A DNA stretch of 24,720 nucleotides from an uncultured delta proteobacterium (lineage in GTDB: Bacteria > Myxococcota_A > Bradymonadia > REDH01), in the NCBI GenBank assembly GCA_903912275.1, contig CAIWGR010000412.1, positions 1 through 24,720 of the forward strand, given 5' to 3'. Positions 7,313 through 14,886 of this stretch are shown piece after piece. Under the pieces are notes generated by a model. The model made no database searches, was not told the origin of the DNA, and worked only from the letters and a program-made list of their open reading frames with translations. Position 1 is the first letter of the stretch; the number at the start of each line of letters is the position of its first letter. The position numbers and the translations under genes were made by a program.

Positions 7313-8971
7313 CTAGAAGTCGTCGTCCATGCCGCCCATGCCACCCATGCCACCCATGCCGCCCATGCCGCCGCCGCCGCCGGCAGGCTTCTCGTCCTTC
7401 GCCTTCTCGACCACAGCGCACTCGGTGGTGATGAGGAGGCCGGCCACGGAGGCCGCGTTCTGGAGGGCGGTACGGACCACCTTGGCGGGGTCGATGACGC
7501 CCATCTCGATCATGTCGCCGTAGACCTCGGTCGCCGCGTTGTAACCGAAGTTACCGGTCGACTCGCGGATGCGGTTGATGACGATGGAGCCGTCGATGCC
7601 GGCGTTGGCCGATATCTGACGGAGGGGCTCTTCGACGGCCCGCTTGAGGATGGCGATACCGAAGTCGCGCTCATCGCCGAACTTGATGTCGTTGAGGACG
7701 TGGGAGGTGCGGATGAGCGCAACGCCGCCGCCGGCGACAATGCCCTCTTCTGCAGCCGCGCGGGTGGCGGCGAGCGCGTCGTCGACGCGGTCCTTCTTCT
7801 CCTTCATCTCGGTCTCGGTGGCAGCGCCAACCTTGATGACCGCAACGCCGCCGACAAGCTTGGCGAGACGCTCCTGGAGCTTCTCCTTGTCGTAGTCGCT
7901 CTTGGTCTCTTCGATCTGCGAACGGATCTGCTTCACGCGGCCGTCGATGGCCTCGCGCTCACCGAAGCCGTCGATGACGGTGGTGTTGTCCTTGGTGATG
8001 CGGACCTTCTTGGCGCGGCCAAGGTCGGAGAGCGTCACATTCTCGAGCTTCATGCCGAGGTCTTCGCTGATGACCGTACCGCCCGTGAGGACGGCGATGT
8101 CGCCGAGCATGGCCTTGCGGCGATCGCCGAAGCCGGGCGCCTTGACGGCGGCGACGTTCAGCGTGCCACGGAGCTTGTTGACGACGAGGGTGGCGAGCGC
8201 CTCGCCCTCGATCTCCTCGGCGATGATGATGAGGGGCTTGCCGCTGCGGGCCGCCGCCTCGAGGACGGGGAGAAGGTCGCGCATGTTCGACACCTTCTTC
8301 TCGTAGAGGAGAATGAAGGGGTCATCGAGCTCGGCCGACATGCGGTCGGCATCGGTGACAAAGTAGGGCGACACGTAGCCACGGTCGAACTGCATGCCCT
8401 CGACAACCTCGAGCTCGGTCTCCATGCCCTTGGCCTCTTCGACGGTGATGACGCCGTCGGAGCCAACCTTCTCCATCGCCTTGGCGATGAGGTTGCCGAT
8501 GGTCTCGTCGCCGTTGGCCGAGATGGTGCCGACCTTGCCGATCTCCTGGGGATCGCTGGTGGGCTTGGCCGACTTCTTGATCTCGGCGATGATCGCCTCG
8601 ACGCCGGCGTCGATGCCACGCTTGAGCGACATGGGGTTGTGGCCGGCAGAGACAAACTTCACGCCTTCGCGGAAGATGGCCTCGGCGAGGACCGTCGCGG
8701 TCGTGGTGCCGTCGCCGGCCACATCGGCCGTCTTCTTGGCGGCTTCACGGACCATCTGGGCGCCGAGGTTCTCGAACTTGTCGGCAAGCTCGATCTCCTT
8801 GGCGACCGAGACGCCGTCCTTGGTGACCTTGGGGCCACCGAAGGACTTCTCGATCATGACGTTGCGGCCCTTGGGCCCAAGCGTGACCTTGACCGACTTG
8901 GCGAGGATGGTGACGCCGCGAAGCATGCGGCGACGGGCTTCTTCCTTGAAGATAATTTCTTTGGCAGACAT
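7313..8971 (-). CDS. groEL: Chaperonin GroEL (60 kDa)
   Basis: GroEL forms the double-ring, ATP-driven cytoplasmic folding chamber capped by GroES. The 552-residue protein is full length and follows the family throughout: N-terminal AKEIIF, the nucleotide-binding VTLGPKGRNV and GDGTTTAT (86-93), VEGMQFDRGY in the apical domain, and the C-terminal repeat of Gly-Gly-Met units ending in DDDF. The ATG at 8971 has GAGGT five bases upstream. On the mRNA that site lies in a small CCTC-AAC-GAGG foldback, which might limit initiation. It follows groES by 42 bases, the usual groESL operon order. I found no second groEL here. Confidence 0.99.
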   Translation of the reverse strand: MSAKEIIFKEEARRRMLRGVTILAKSVKVTLGPKGRNVMIEKSFGGPKVTKDGVSVAKEIELADKFENLGAQMVREAAKKTADVAGDGTTTATVLAEAIFREGVKFVSAGHNPMSLKRGIDAGVEAIIAEIKKSAKPTSDPQEIGKVGTISANGDETIGNLIAKAMEKVGSDGVITVEEAKGMETELEVVEGMQFDRGYVSPYFVTDADRMSAELDDPFILLYEKKVSNMRDLLPVLEAAARSGKPLIIIAEEIEGEALATLVVNKLRGTLNVAAVKAPGFGDRRKAMLGDIAVLTGGTVISEDLGMKLENVTLSDLGRAKKVRITKDNTTVIDGFGEREAIDGRVKQIRSQIEETKSDYDKEKLQERLAKLVGGVAVIKVGAATETEMKEKKDRVDDALAATRAAAEEGIVAGGGVALIRTSHVLNDIKFGDERDFGIAILKRAVEEPLRQISANAGIDGSIVINRIRESTGNFGYNAATEVYGDMIEMGVIDPAKVVRTALQNAASVAGLLITTECAVVEKAKDEKPAGGGGGMGGMGGMGGMGGMDDDF

Positions 8972-9013
8972 AACTGACCTCGTTGAGGAGTGGGTTTACG
9001 GAGGGTTGGGCGA

Positions 9014-9298
9014 CTAGCCGAGCACCGCGAAGATATCTTCCTCGCGGAGGAGCGTGTGCTCGACGCCGGCGATGTTGACCTCGGTGCCCGAGTACTTGCC
9101 GAAGAGGACGCGGTCGCCGATCGCGACGTTGAGGGCGATGCGCTCACCCTTGTCGAGCTTGCCGGGACCCACAGCGATCACGGTGCCCTCCTGCGGCTTC
9201 TCCTTGGCGGTGTCGGGGATGATGATACCACCAGCGCTGCGCTCTTCGCTCTCAATGCGCTTGACGAGGACACGGTCGTTGAGGGGCTTCACATTCAT
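9014..9298 (-). CDS. groES: Co-chaperonin GroES (10 kDa)
   Basis: GroES is the heptameric lid of the GroEL chamber. This 94-residue protein has the typical length and start (VKPLNDRVLVKR), the mobile-loop region (EERSAGGIIIPD, about 18-29), and the GDRVLFGKYSGTEV strand. The ATG at 9298 is preceded by a strong AGAAGGAG. It is the first gene of the groES-groEL operon and is divergent from dnaA. Confidence 0.99.
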   Translation of the reverse strand: MNVKPLNDRVLVKRIESEERSAGGIIIPDTAKEKPQEGTVIAVGPGKLDKGERIALNVAIGDRVLFGKYSGTEVNIAGVEHTLLREEDIFAVLG

Positions 9299-9378
9299 GG
9301 CTCGTTCTCCTTCTCAAGGGATGCTTGGTGGGTGGCCGTCGCGACTGCTGGGGCAACCCGGTTGTGTGGGTGGGCGCG

Positions 9379-9406
9379 TTGGTAGGCACCGGAGTGAGGG
9401 TGTCAA
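9379..9406 (-). promoter_or_regulatory. Candidate groESL promoter
   Basis: On the minus strand a perfect TTGACA -35 (9406-9401) is followed after 16 bases by TACCAA (9384-9379). A transcript would begin near 9372, about 75 bases before groES. The C preceding TTGACA makes it resemble a heat-shock sigma-32 -35 element (CTTGAAA), but no CCCCAT-type -10 is seen, and no CIRCE repeat is present. Confidence 0.4.
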
Positions 9407-9539
9407 GCAGGCTGCGCCTTTCCATGGATCGCGCAGCGCGAGGCGTCGGCCGGGGGAGGATCGGAGGCTGTGATCTTTCGCGCAGGATCTTTCTTACGAT
9501 CTGTTGCCTAAACCATTGTGGAGGCGCGCGTTTCGGCAC

Positions 9540-9548
9540 TTTTCCACA
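9540..9548 (+). promoter_or_regulatory. DnaA box, one mismatch
   Basis: TTTTCCACA differs from the consensus TTATCCACA at one base. It lies 213 bases before the dnaA start codon, which fits either origin binding or autoregulation by DnaA. Confidence 0.5.
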
Positions 9549-9579
9549 GGTGTCACTCTTCTGAAACCCCGCTGTTGCA

Positions 9580-9608
9580 TTGTTTGAAATAACGGGTTTT
9601 CAGATACT
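9580..9608 (+). promoter_or_regulatory. Candidate dnaA promoter
   Basis: TTGTTT and GATACT, spaced 17 bases apart, lie in the AT-richer patch upstream of dnaA. Each box matches the housekeeping consensus only partly. It would give a leader of about 145 bases. Confidence 0.3.
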
Positions 9609-9760
9609 TACAGCACAGCGGCGGCGGCGCAAAGGATGCGGCCTGCCGTTGAATGTTGCCGCTCCACTTGGCTAGCAGGCTCCTCCCCGGTCTGCTTGCA
9701 ACCCTGCTCCACCGGTCTGACTGCCTTTGACCTCTTCGCAACGCGGAGACGGACGGATTG

Positions 9761-11233
9761 ATGGAAGAACGCTGGAATCAGACCCTCGTGGCGCTGCACG
9801 GGAAGTATGGCGAGGCCGCGGTGAGCGAGCTCCTCGACGGCTCCTCGGTGCGCTTCGACGCCGCCAAGGGGCTCATCGCCCTCTCGGCCCGCGACGAGGC
9901 TGCGGCGACGAAGATCAACCAGGCCTTCCACAGCGACCTCGAACAGTCCGCCCGTCTGGCATGGGGCCGCGATGTCCGGGTTCGCGTCCGCTCGGGCGGC
10001 GTGGATGCGCCTGCCGAAGCGGCCATCGAAGAGCCCGCGCCGCAGCTCTCCCTCTTTGACTACACGCCCGAGCTCGAGGAGCCCTCGCTCTGCGATCTTC
10101 CGCCCGTCGCGATGCCCCTGCCGGCTGCAGTTGTGGCAGCACCCGCGGCCGCACCTGTTGCTCTCTCCGACGCACCGGCGAACGAGGCAGCCGAGCTGCG
10201 TATGCGGGCAGCCGGCCTGTCGCGCGGACTCGACTTTGCCCACTTCGTGGTCGGCAGCTCCAACCAGTTTGCCTGGGAGGCTGCGCGCGCCGTCACCGAG
10301 GCGCCCGGCACCCACTACAACCCCTTCTTCCTCTTCGGTGGCGTCGGCCTCGGCAAGACCCACCTGATGCAGGCGATCGGCGCCGCCATCACGGTCAACA
10401 ACCCCGAGGCGAGGGTTCGGTATGTGCATGCCGAGACCTTCCTGAACGAGCTGATCTCGTCGATCGCAGGCAATGCGATGGAGGCCTTTCGGGCCCGCTA
10501 CCGGCGCGACGTGGATGTGCTGCTGCTCGACGACATCCATGTGCTCGAGGGCAAGGAGCGGACGACCGAGGAGTTCTTCCACACCTTCAATGCGCTGGCG
10601 CAGGCAGGGAAGCAGATTGTGCTCACCTCGGACCGGAGCCCGCAGGAGCTCAGCGGCCTGGATCAGCGGGTGCGCTCACGCCTCATGATGGGGCTTTCGG
10701 CCGACATCACCGCGCCAGACTTCGAGACGCGCGTTGCCATCCTGCAGCGGCGCGCCAACGAGATGCACTACGCCATGCCGGCGGAGGTGCTGCAGTATGT
10801 GGCCGACGCGATCCGCTCCAATGTGCGCGAGCTTCATGGCGCGCTGACCCGCATCGGCTCCTACGCCCGCATCCACCGGCTCCCCGTGACCGTCACGATG
10901 GCGCGCGAGCAGCTGCAGCGGGTGACCCGCGAGCAGGATCGCCGGCCGACGATGGAGGTCATCCTCAAGCTGGTCTGCGAAGAGATGGGCGTGACCGCCA
11001 AAGAGGTGAAGGGGCGCAAGCGGGTCGCCTCCATCGCGACGCCCCGCAAGGTTGCTGTCTTCCTCTGCCGCCGACACACCGACGAGTCCTTCCCCGCGCT
11101 GGGCCGCTTCTTCGGCGACCGCGACCATACGACCATCCTCTCTGCGCATCAGAGCGTGGAGGAGATGCTGAGCCTGAACCACCCCATCCGGACGGTCATC
11201 GAGCGGATCGAGCGGCGGATCGCGGCGCTCTAG
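9761..11233 (+). CDS. dnaA: Chromosomal replication initiator DnaA
   Basis: DnaA binds origin boxes and opens the duplex in its ATP form. The 490-residue protein shows a short domain I, a Pro/Ala/Glu-rich domain II (about 80-145), and the AAA+ domain with Walker A GGVGLGKT (193-200), Walker B LLLDDIH (254-260) and the Arg-finger region near RVRSR (303-307). Domain IV has the helix-turn-helix signature ending in FGDRDHTTI (451-459; the family usually has FGGRDHTT). I place the start at ATG 9761 (MEERWNQTL, a typical N-terminus). A TTG at 9758 in the same frame is possible, since GGAG at 9745-9748 spaces slightly better to it. Domain I diverges from model organisms. It is divergent from groES and followed by a hairpin. 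Confidence 0.98.
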   Translation: MEERWNQTLVALHGKYGEAAVSELLDGSSVRFDAAKGLIALSARDEAAATKINQAFHSDLEQSARLAWGRDVRVRVRSGGVDAPAEAAIEEPAPQLSLFDYTPELEEPSLCDLPPVAMPLPAAVVAAPAAAPVALSDAPANEAAELRMRAAGLSRGLDFAHFVVGSSNQFAWEAARAVTEAPGTHYNPFFLFGGVGLGKTHLMQAIGAAITVNNPEARVRYVHAETFLNELISSIAGNAMEAFRARYRRDVDVLLLDDIHVLEGKERTTEEFFHTFNALAQAGKQIVLTSDRSPQELSGLDQRVRSRLMMGLSADITAPDFETRVAILQRRANEMHYAMPAEVLQYVADAIRSNVRELHGALTRIGSYARIHRLPVTVTMAREQLQRVTREQDRRPTMEVILKLVCEEMGVTAKEVKGRKRVASIATPRKVAVFLCRRHTDESFPALGRFFGDRDHTTILSAHQSVEEMLSLNHPIRTVIERIERRIAAL

Positions 11234-11240
11234 CCCTCGT

Positions 11241-11259
11241 CTCGTTCAGGCAAAACGAG
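11241..11259. terminator. Hairpin between convergent dnaA and lipoprotein genes
   Basis: CTCGTT and AACGAG form a six-base-pair stem with a seven-base loop, eight bases after the dnaA stop. There is no T-run on the plus strand. As the only structure in the 53-base convergent gap, it may serve both transcripts. Confidence 0.35.
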
Positions 11260-11286
11260 GCCTGCTGATGCGCCTCGCTCGCGCGG

Positions 11287-12411
11287 CTACTCGACGCAGC
11301 GTGGCGGCTGGCCGGGCGTTCCGTAGTCGCCGGGGCCGGAGCCCACCTCGGCGTTGCTGTTGTAGCGGAGCGACTCGACCTGGCTGGTGACGCACCAGTC
11401 GTCGGTCCAGGTGCCACCGCGGTAGAGGCGCTGCAGCGACTGCGACTCCACGACGGCGCTGGCGGTGTACTCCACGCAGTCGAGGACGCGGCCTCGGGTG
11501 TCGTAGAGGATGATCTCGTCCGCGTTGTTCCCGATGGCCATGAAGCAGCGATCGAAGACGTAGTAGTGGAGGCCCTGGTAGGGCTTGCAGGAAGGGTCAG
11601 CGGCGCAGACAGCGTCGATCTGGGTCTGCTGGTAGAAGGTGAAGAACTCGTAGGGGTCGATGGTCGTGTCTGTGGGGACATCGTAGAAGGCGCCCACCTC
11701 GGTCAGGGTGCCGCATACGGCGTCGCCACCGAAGGAGCCGGCCGGCGGCGGGGCTCCGATGGTGAACTGGTCGGTGTCGGCATCGGCGACCCGGACGCCG
11801 TTGAGGTTGAAGGCAGAAGCGCCCATGTCGATGACCTCGAACCACTCGGTAGCGGTGCCGCGGCCCTCTGCGTTGTTCGGGTTGATCTGCACCTCGGTGA
11901 TGTAGAAGGTGCTGGTCGGGTCGCGCCGCGGACAGGTGAAGGTCTTGATGCCGACGCCGGCGGGCGGCATGGGGGTCTCGGTGGGCGTCCAGACGGTGGG
12001 CGGCTCCGGCCGGGTATCCACGGTGGTATCGGCGGCCGTGTCGGGCGTGGTGTCCGCCGTCGTGTCAGCGATGGTGTCCGGGGTCGTGTCGGAGATGGTG
12101 TCCGGGGTCGTATCGGCCGTGTCGGCACCCGTGTCGACGAGGTCGGTGTCGGCGCCTGTGTCGGCCGAACCGGAGCCGCTGTCGGCAAGATCGGTGTCGG
12201 CGCCGGAGCCCGTGTCATCGCCGGTCGTATCGACAGGGTCGGTGCTGGAGTCGATGCTGGTATCGGCCGAGCCCGTGCTGGTGTCGCGGTCGGTGGGGCG
12301 GTCGGCATCGGTATTGGCGACGAAGATGGCCTTCTCCTTGTCGCCAACACAGGCAGCGAGCAGGAGCAGGAGGGCGAGCGGTGCGCGGTAGGCGGCGGTC
12401 ATGGCGGTCAC
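11287..12411 (-). CDS. Lipoprotein with Asp/Thr-rich linker and lamin-tail-like domain
   Basis: The 374-residue protein begins with a signal peptide ending in a good lipobox (LAAC, Cys21), so it should be lipidated and exported. Residues 34-134 form a very acidic Asp/Thr/Ser/Gly linker with 8-residue repeats of the TTPDTIxD type. Residues 169-374 resemble a lamin-tail domain (LTD): ITEVQINPN, then EWFEVIDMG and NLNGVRV, with several Cys residues that may pair. Such domains on bacterial surface proteins are thought to mediate binding, but no ligand is indicated. The GTG at 12411 shares four bases (GTGA) with the stop of the upstream hydrolase gene, which supports it over the in-frame ATG at 12402 and implies translational coupling. 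It is the last gene of a three-gene exported-protein run. Confidence 0.85.
   Translation of the reverse strand: MTAMTAAYRAPLALLLLLAACVGDKEKAIFVANTDADRPTDRDTSTGSADTSIDSSTDPVDTTGDDTGSGADTDLADSGSGSADTGADTDLVDTGADTADTTPDTISDTTPDTIADTTADTTPDTAADTTVDTRPEPPTVWTPTETPMPPAGVGIKTFTCPRRDPTSTFYITEVQINPNNAEGRGTATEWFEVIDMGASAFNLNGVRVADADTDQFTIGAPPPAGSFGGDAVCGTLTEVGAFYDVPTDTTIDPYEFFTFYQQTQIDAVCAADPSCKPYQGLHYYVFDRCFMAIGNNADEIILYDTRGRVLDCVEYTASAVVESQSLQRLYRGGTWTDDWCVTSQVESLRYNSNAEVGSGPGDYGTPGQPPRCVE
12010..12312 (-). repeat. Coding repeat of Asp/Thr/Ser-rich linker
   Basis: This part of the lamin-tail lipoprotein gene is a degenerate array of GTGTC- and GTATC-centred units on the plus strand, all in frame. 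An 18-base unit recurs at 12070-12087 and 12094-12111, offset by 24 bases or eight codons. It is a low-complexity coding repeat and could change length by slippage without breaking the frame. Confidence 0.75.
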
Positions 12412-13487
12412 GGGGTGGGCTCAGGAGCCAAAGAATGAGCAGCGGCGCAGCCGGCAAGCTGAAGGCGGGTGGCGTCTCCCGCATCTAGCGCAGATGGTGA
12501 GAATGCAAAGGGCGGGGCGACGCTGTCACCAACTGTGCACACAAAGGTGGCTGCCGCGAGGTAGCTCCCTTCGAGGCTGGGGTGGCTGCCGTCTGTAGCG
12601 TAGAGGCGGAAGAAGAGGCTGGCGCTGTCGAGCGGGTCTTTGCCCGCGGCGAGGTCGCCTTCGCGGATGGCGGCAAAGGCTGCACCCACCGGGACGCGGC
12701 GGACGGGATAGCCCGCGGCGCGGATGGCCTGCTCCATCTGGGCGTAGCCCTCCGCGAGCAGGTTGTTCATGGTGAGGAAGTCGGGGAAGCGGTCGGGGTT
12801 GGAGCTGTCTCCGTCGCGCCGGCCCCAGGTCTGGAAGAGCAGCGTGGTTGCGCCGTGCTCCGTGGCGCGGGCGGCGAGCTCGACTGCGGCGGCGACCGAG
12901 TCGATGCGCTCCTGCTGGCTCTCGGGGAAGCCGGGGATCTGGCTCTGGTCCTGCAGCACCACGAAGGTCCAGCTCGGGTAGGGGCCGGTGCCGAGGAAGG
13001 CGGCGAGCGGGGTGCCGTCGGTGGCGGCGTCGGAGGCATGTTGCGGGAGCCGGTAGCCGCCCGAGGCGACCCGGCTTGCGGTCACGATGGGGGCGCCGGG
13101 GAGGCTGGTGGCGAAGGAGGCGACCAGCTGGTCGAGGTCGTTGTAGTAGGTGTAGCTGTTGCCGACGAAGAGGAGCGCTTGGGGGATGGGCGGGCTGGTG
13201 TCTGCCGTGGTGTCTTCGAAGCTGTCCGTGTCGGCAGCGGCACTGCCATCGGCGGTGGTGTCGGCGCTGCCGGAGCCTGTGTCGGCTGCTGCTCCACTGC
13301 CGCTGCCTGTGTCGGCTTCGGTGTCGGCGCCCGAACCGCTGTCTGAGGTCGTGTCGGAGGTAGCTTGAGCGCTGGTGTCGGCGGGGTCCTGGCTGGCGTC
13401 GGCCGTGGTCTCGGGCAACCGCGCTGCGCCGCAGCCGGGGCCGGCTACGGCGAGTGCGGAGAGGGCGACGAGGAGGAGCCGTTTCAT
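12408..13487 (-). CDS. Exported SGNH/GDSL-type hydrolase with acidic linker
   Basis: The start is the ATG at 13487; a longer frame runs back to 13871 but overlaps the vWA gene and has no signal peptide at its front. The 359-residue product begins MKRLLLVALSALAVAGPGC: a signal peptide with Cys19 in an imperfect lipobox (GPGC). Residues 30-98 are an Asp/Ser/Thr/Gly-rich linker. The catalytic domain (about 102-345) opens with FVGNSYTYYND, where Ser111 is the expected nucleophile. Gly143-Gly144 may supply the oxyanion block. QDQSQ (179-183) stands where SGNH block III lies, and DGSHPS supplies Asp299 and His302. The pattern resembles the DUF4886-like branch of SGNH hydrolases. Substrate, possibly an ester on a glycan or lipid, is unknown. 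It overlaps the next gene by GTGA. Confidence 0.85.
   Translation of the reverse strand: MKRLLLVALSALAVAGPGCGAARLPETTADASQDPADTSAQATSDTTSDSGSGADTEADTGSGSGAAADTGSGSADTTADGSAAADTDSFEDTTADTSPPIPQALLFVGNSYTYYNDLDQLVASFATSLPGAPIVTASRVASGGYRLPQHASDAATDGTPLAAFLGTGPYPSWTFVVLQDQSQIPGFPESQQERIDSVAAAVELAARATEHGATTLLFQTWGRRDGDSSNPDRFPDFLTMNNLLAEGYAQMEQAIRAAGYPVRRVPVGAAFAAIREGDLAAGKDPLDSASLFFRLYATDGSHPSLEGSYLAAATFVCTVGDSVAPPFAFSPSALDAGDATRLQLAGCAAAHSLAPEPTP
13194..13412 (-). repeat. Coding repeat of Asp/Ser/Gly linker in the SGNH hydrolase
   Basis: Residues 26-98 of the hydrolase are built from ADTGSGS- and DTTAD-like units, very similar in composition to the linker in the neighbouring lamin-tail lipoprotein. 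The DNA is a matching series of GTGTCGGC-like plus-strand units. Confidence 0.65.
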
Positions 13488-13548
13488 GGCTCCGAGATTC
13501 GCAGGGTTGGCGGTGCCGCGCAAGTCTGCGGCCCCGCGCCCGCCCCGA

Positions 13549-14886
13549 CTAGGGAGCGAGGATGCGCCAGGGGAGCTGCACCTGTCCGAGCTGGAGGATG
13601 CCCTGGACCTCGTCTCCGCTGTCGGCCACATGGCCTGGCTCCGCGTCGCTGGGCGCACAGGTGTAGGTGGAGGCCTCGTAGCCCTCGGCGAGGCTGTCTG
13701 CGAGCTTGGCGAAGAGGGCCTCGAGGGCGGCGGGGTCGGCGACGGAGGCGTAGATGCCGCCGGTCTCTTCGGCGAGGCGCTGGAGGTCGCGGAGGGCCTG
13801 CGACTGTCCTGCATCGACGGAGGTCTGCATGAGGGCCTGCTCCACGGAGGCGCGGCCGAGCCCGATGACATGGACGGTCACATCCTGGCTGTTGGCGAGC
13901 TGGGCGACAGAGGCGAGGTCGTGCTCATCGGAGAGGTTGTCTTCGCCATCGGAGAGGACGACAACCACCCGCTTCACGGCGAGCTCATCGATGGTGGGCG
14001 GCTCGGGGACGGTCGGGTCGACGGTCATACCGCCACCGCCATCGGCGTCGAGGCCGGAGCCGTCGTCCACGGTGGGGAGGGTGGGCAGGCCGGAGCCGTC
14101 GTCCACGGTGCCGAGGTCATCGGTGTGGTCGTCGAAGTCGTCGCCGAGGTCGAAGCCATCGGTCTCGTCGTCGTGCTCGCAGAGACCGAAGTGGGCGGCC
14201 ATGGCGTTCTGGTAGCCGTTCGCGTCGCTGGCCGTGCGGGTGATGGTTTCGGCGAGCGCGTCCCAGAGCGGGGTGCCGTATTCGCGGGAGCCGTCGACAC
14301 GGTTGAGGCCCTGGTCGAGCTGGCCGTTGGAGGGCGAGAAGTCCATGAGGGCGTTGGCGTCCTGGAAGGCATGGAGTTGGTCGGTGCCGAAGTCGAAGAG
14401 GGCGACGCGGCTGCTGGGCACGCGGGCCTCGATGCGCTCGAGGAGGGTGCGGGTGGCCGAGACGCGGGCGCGGTCGGGGTCGTGGGGGCAGGTGGTGCAG
14501 AGGTCGCCATACTGGCTGGCGGGGTAGGAGCGCTCCATGGAGCCGGAGTCGTCGAGGAGGACGGCGACGGAGTTGAAGCGGGAGGGGCGCTCGGTGACTT
14601 GATCCTGCGGGGTGCAGTCGGTGTAGGTGCCGTCCTGGTTGGCGACCTTGAGCGTGAGGAAGGAGGGGAGGCCGATGGACTTCTGCTGGCTGCCTGCGGG
14701 GGCGGTGGTCTGCAGGCGGATCCGGCCGGTGCGGTTGAAGTCGGCGGTGGGGGAGATGCCGAGGAGCTGCAGGCCTGCGCCGGTGGCGAGGGAGAGGAGC
14801 TGCTCGGGGGTGCAGGCGAGCGAGATCGCTGCGGTGGCCGCGGTGGCGGCGGAGAGGAGGAAGATGCTGCGCTTGAGGGAATGCAT
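13549..14886 (-). CDS. Exported von Willebrand factor A domain protein with acidic insert
   Basis: This 445-residue protein has a signal peptide with Cys25 after ISLA, an imperfect lipobox, so lipidation is likely but not certain. The vWA domain (about 104-400) has a complete metal-ion site: DDSGS (112-116), Thr205 in GTPLWDAL, and Asp313 in SDGEDN. Such domains bind protein ligands through a divalent cation. Residues 238-297 form an acidic insert inside the domain, with two 12-residue copies beginning TVDDGSGL, as if an extra calcium-binding loop had been added. The start is ATG 14886, with AGGAG six bases upstream; the TTG at 14892 is less suitable. It precedes the SGNH hydrolase by 61 bases and probably leads the three-gene run. 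Confidence 0.88.
   Translation of the reverse strand: MHSLKRSIFLLSAATAATAAISLACTPEQLLSLATGAGLQLLGISPTADFNRTGRIRLQTTAPAGSQQKSIGLPSFLTLKVANQDGTYTDCTPQDQVTERPSRFNSVAVLLDDSGSMERSYPASQYGDLCTTCPHDPDRARVSATRTLLERIEARVPSSRVALFDFGTDQLHAFQDANALMDFSPSNGQLDQGLNRVDGSREYGTPLWDALAETITRTASDANGYQNAMAAHFGLCEHDDETDGFDLGDDFDDHTDDLGTVDDGSGLPTLPTVDDGSGLDADGGGGMTVDPTVPEPPTIDELAVKRVVVVLSDGEDNLSDEHDLASVAQLANSQDVTVHVIGLGRASVEQALMQTSVDAGQSQALRDLQRLAEETGGIYASVADPAALEALFAKLADSLAEGYEASTYTCAPSDAEPGHVADSGDEVQGILQLGQVQLPWRILAP
14051..14110 (-). repeat. Tandem 36-base coding repeat in the vWA gene
   Basis: A 24-base identical block occurs at 14051-14074 and 14087-14110, offset by 36 bases. It encodes two copies of TVDDGSGL separated by four residues within the acidic insert. 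Confidence 0.75.

Larger units (their letters stand above)
9299..9760. other. groES-dnaA intergenic region, candidate replication origin or dnaA control region
   Basis: This 462-base stretch is the longest noncoding segment in the window. It contains a near-consensus DnaA box (TTTTCCACA, 9540-9548) and an opposed half-matching core (TGTGGA, 9517-9522). Five GATC sites lie between 9427 and 9501, including GATCTTTC at 9472-9479 and 9486-9493. A patch much richer in A and T than its surroundings covers about 9565-9615. Candidate promoters for groES and dnaA sit on its two sides. Origins often lie next to dnaA, but only one good box is visible, so a dnaA autoregulatory site is an equal alternative. 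Confidence 0.4.

Noticed and set aside
7700..8977. A 425-codon plus-strand open frame
   Set aside because: It lies entirely opposite groEL, whose identity is unmistakable.
9299..9410. CIRCE (HrcA operator) upstream of groES
   Set aside because: No TTAGCACTC-N9-GAGTGCTAA-like inverted repeat is present. Isolated CACTC pieces occur without a paired half.
12010..12312. CRISPR-like or noncoding tandem array
   Set aside because: The repeats are short, degenerate, in frame and encode the Asp/Thr linker of a lipoprotein. There are no spacers.
13488..13871. Upstream extension of the SGNH hydrolase frame
   Set aside because: It would overlap the vWA coding region and hide the signal peptide that begins at 13487.
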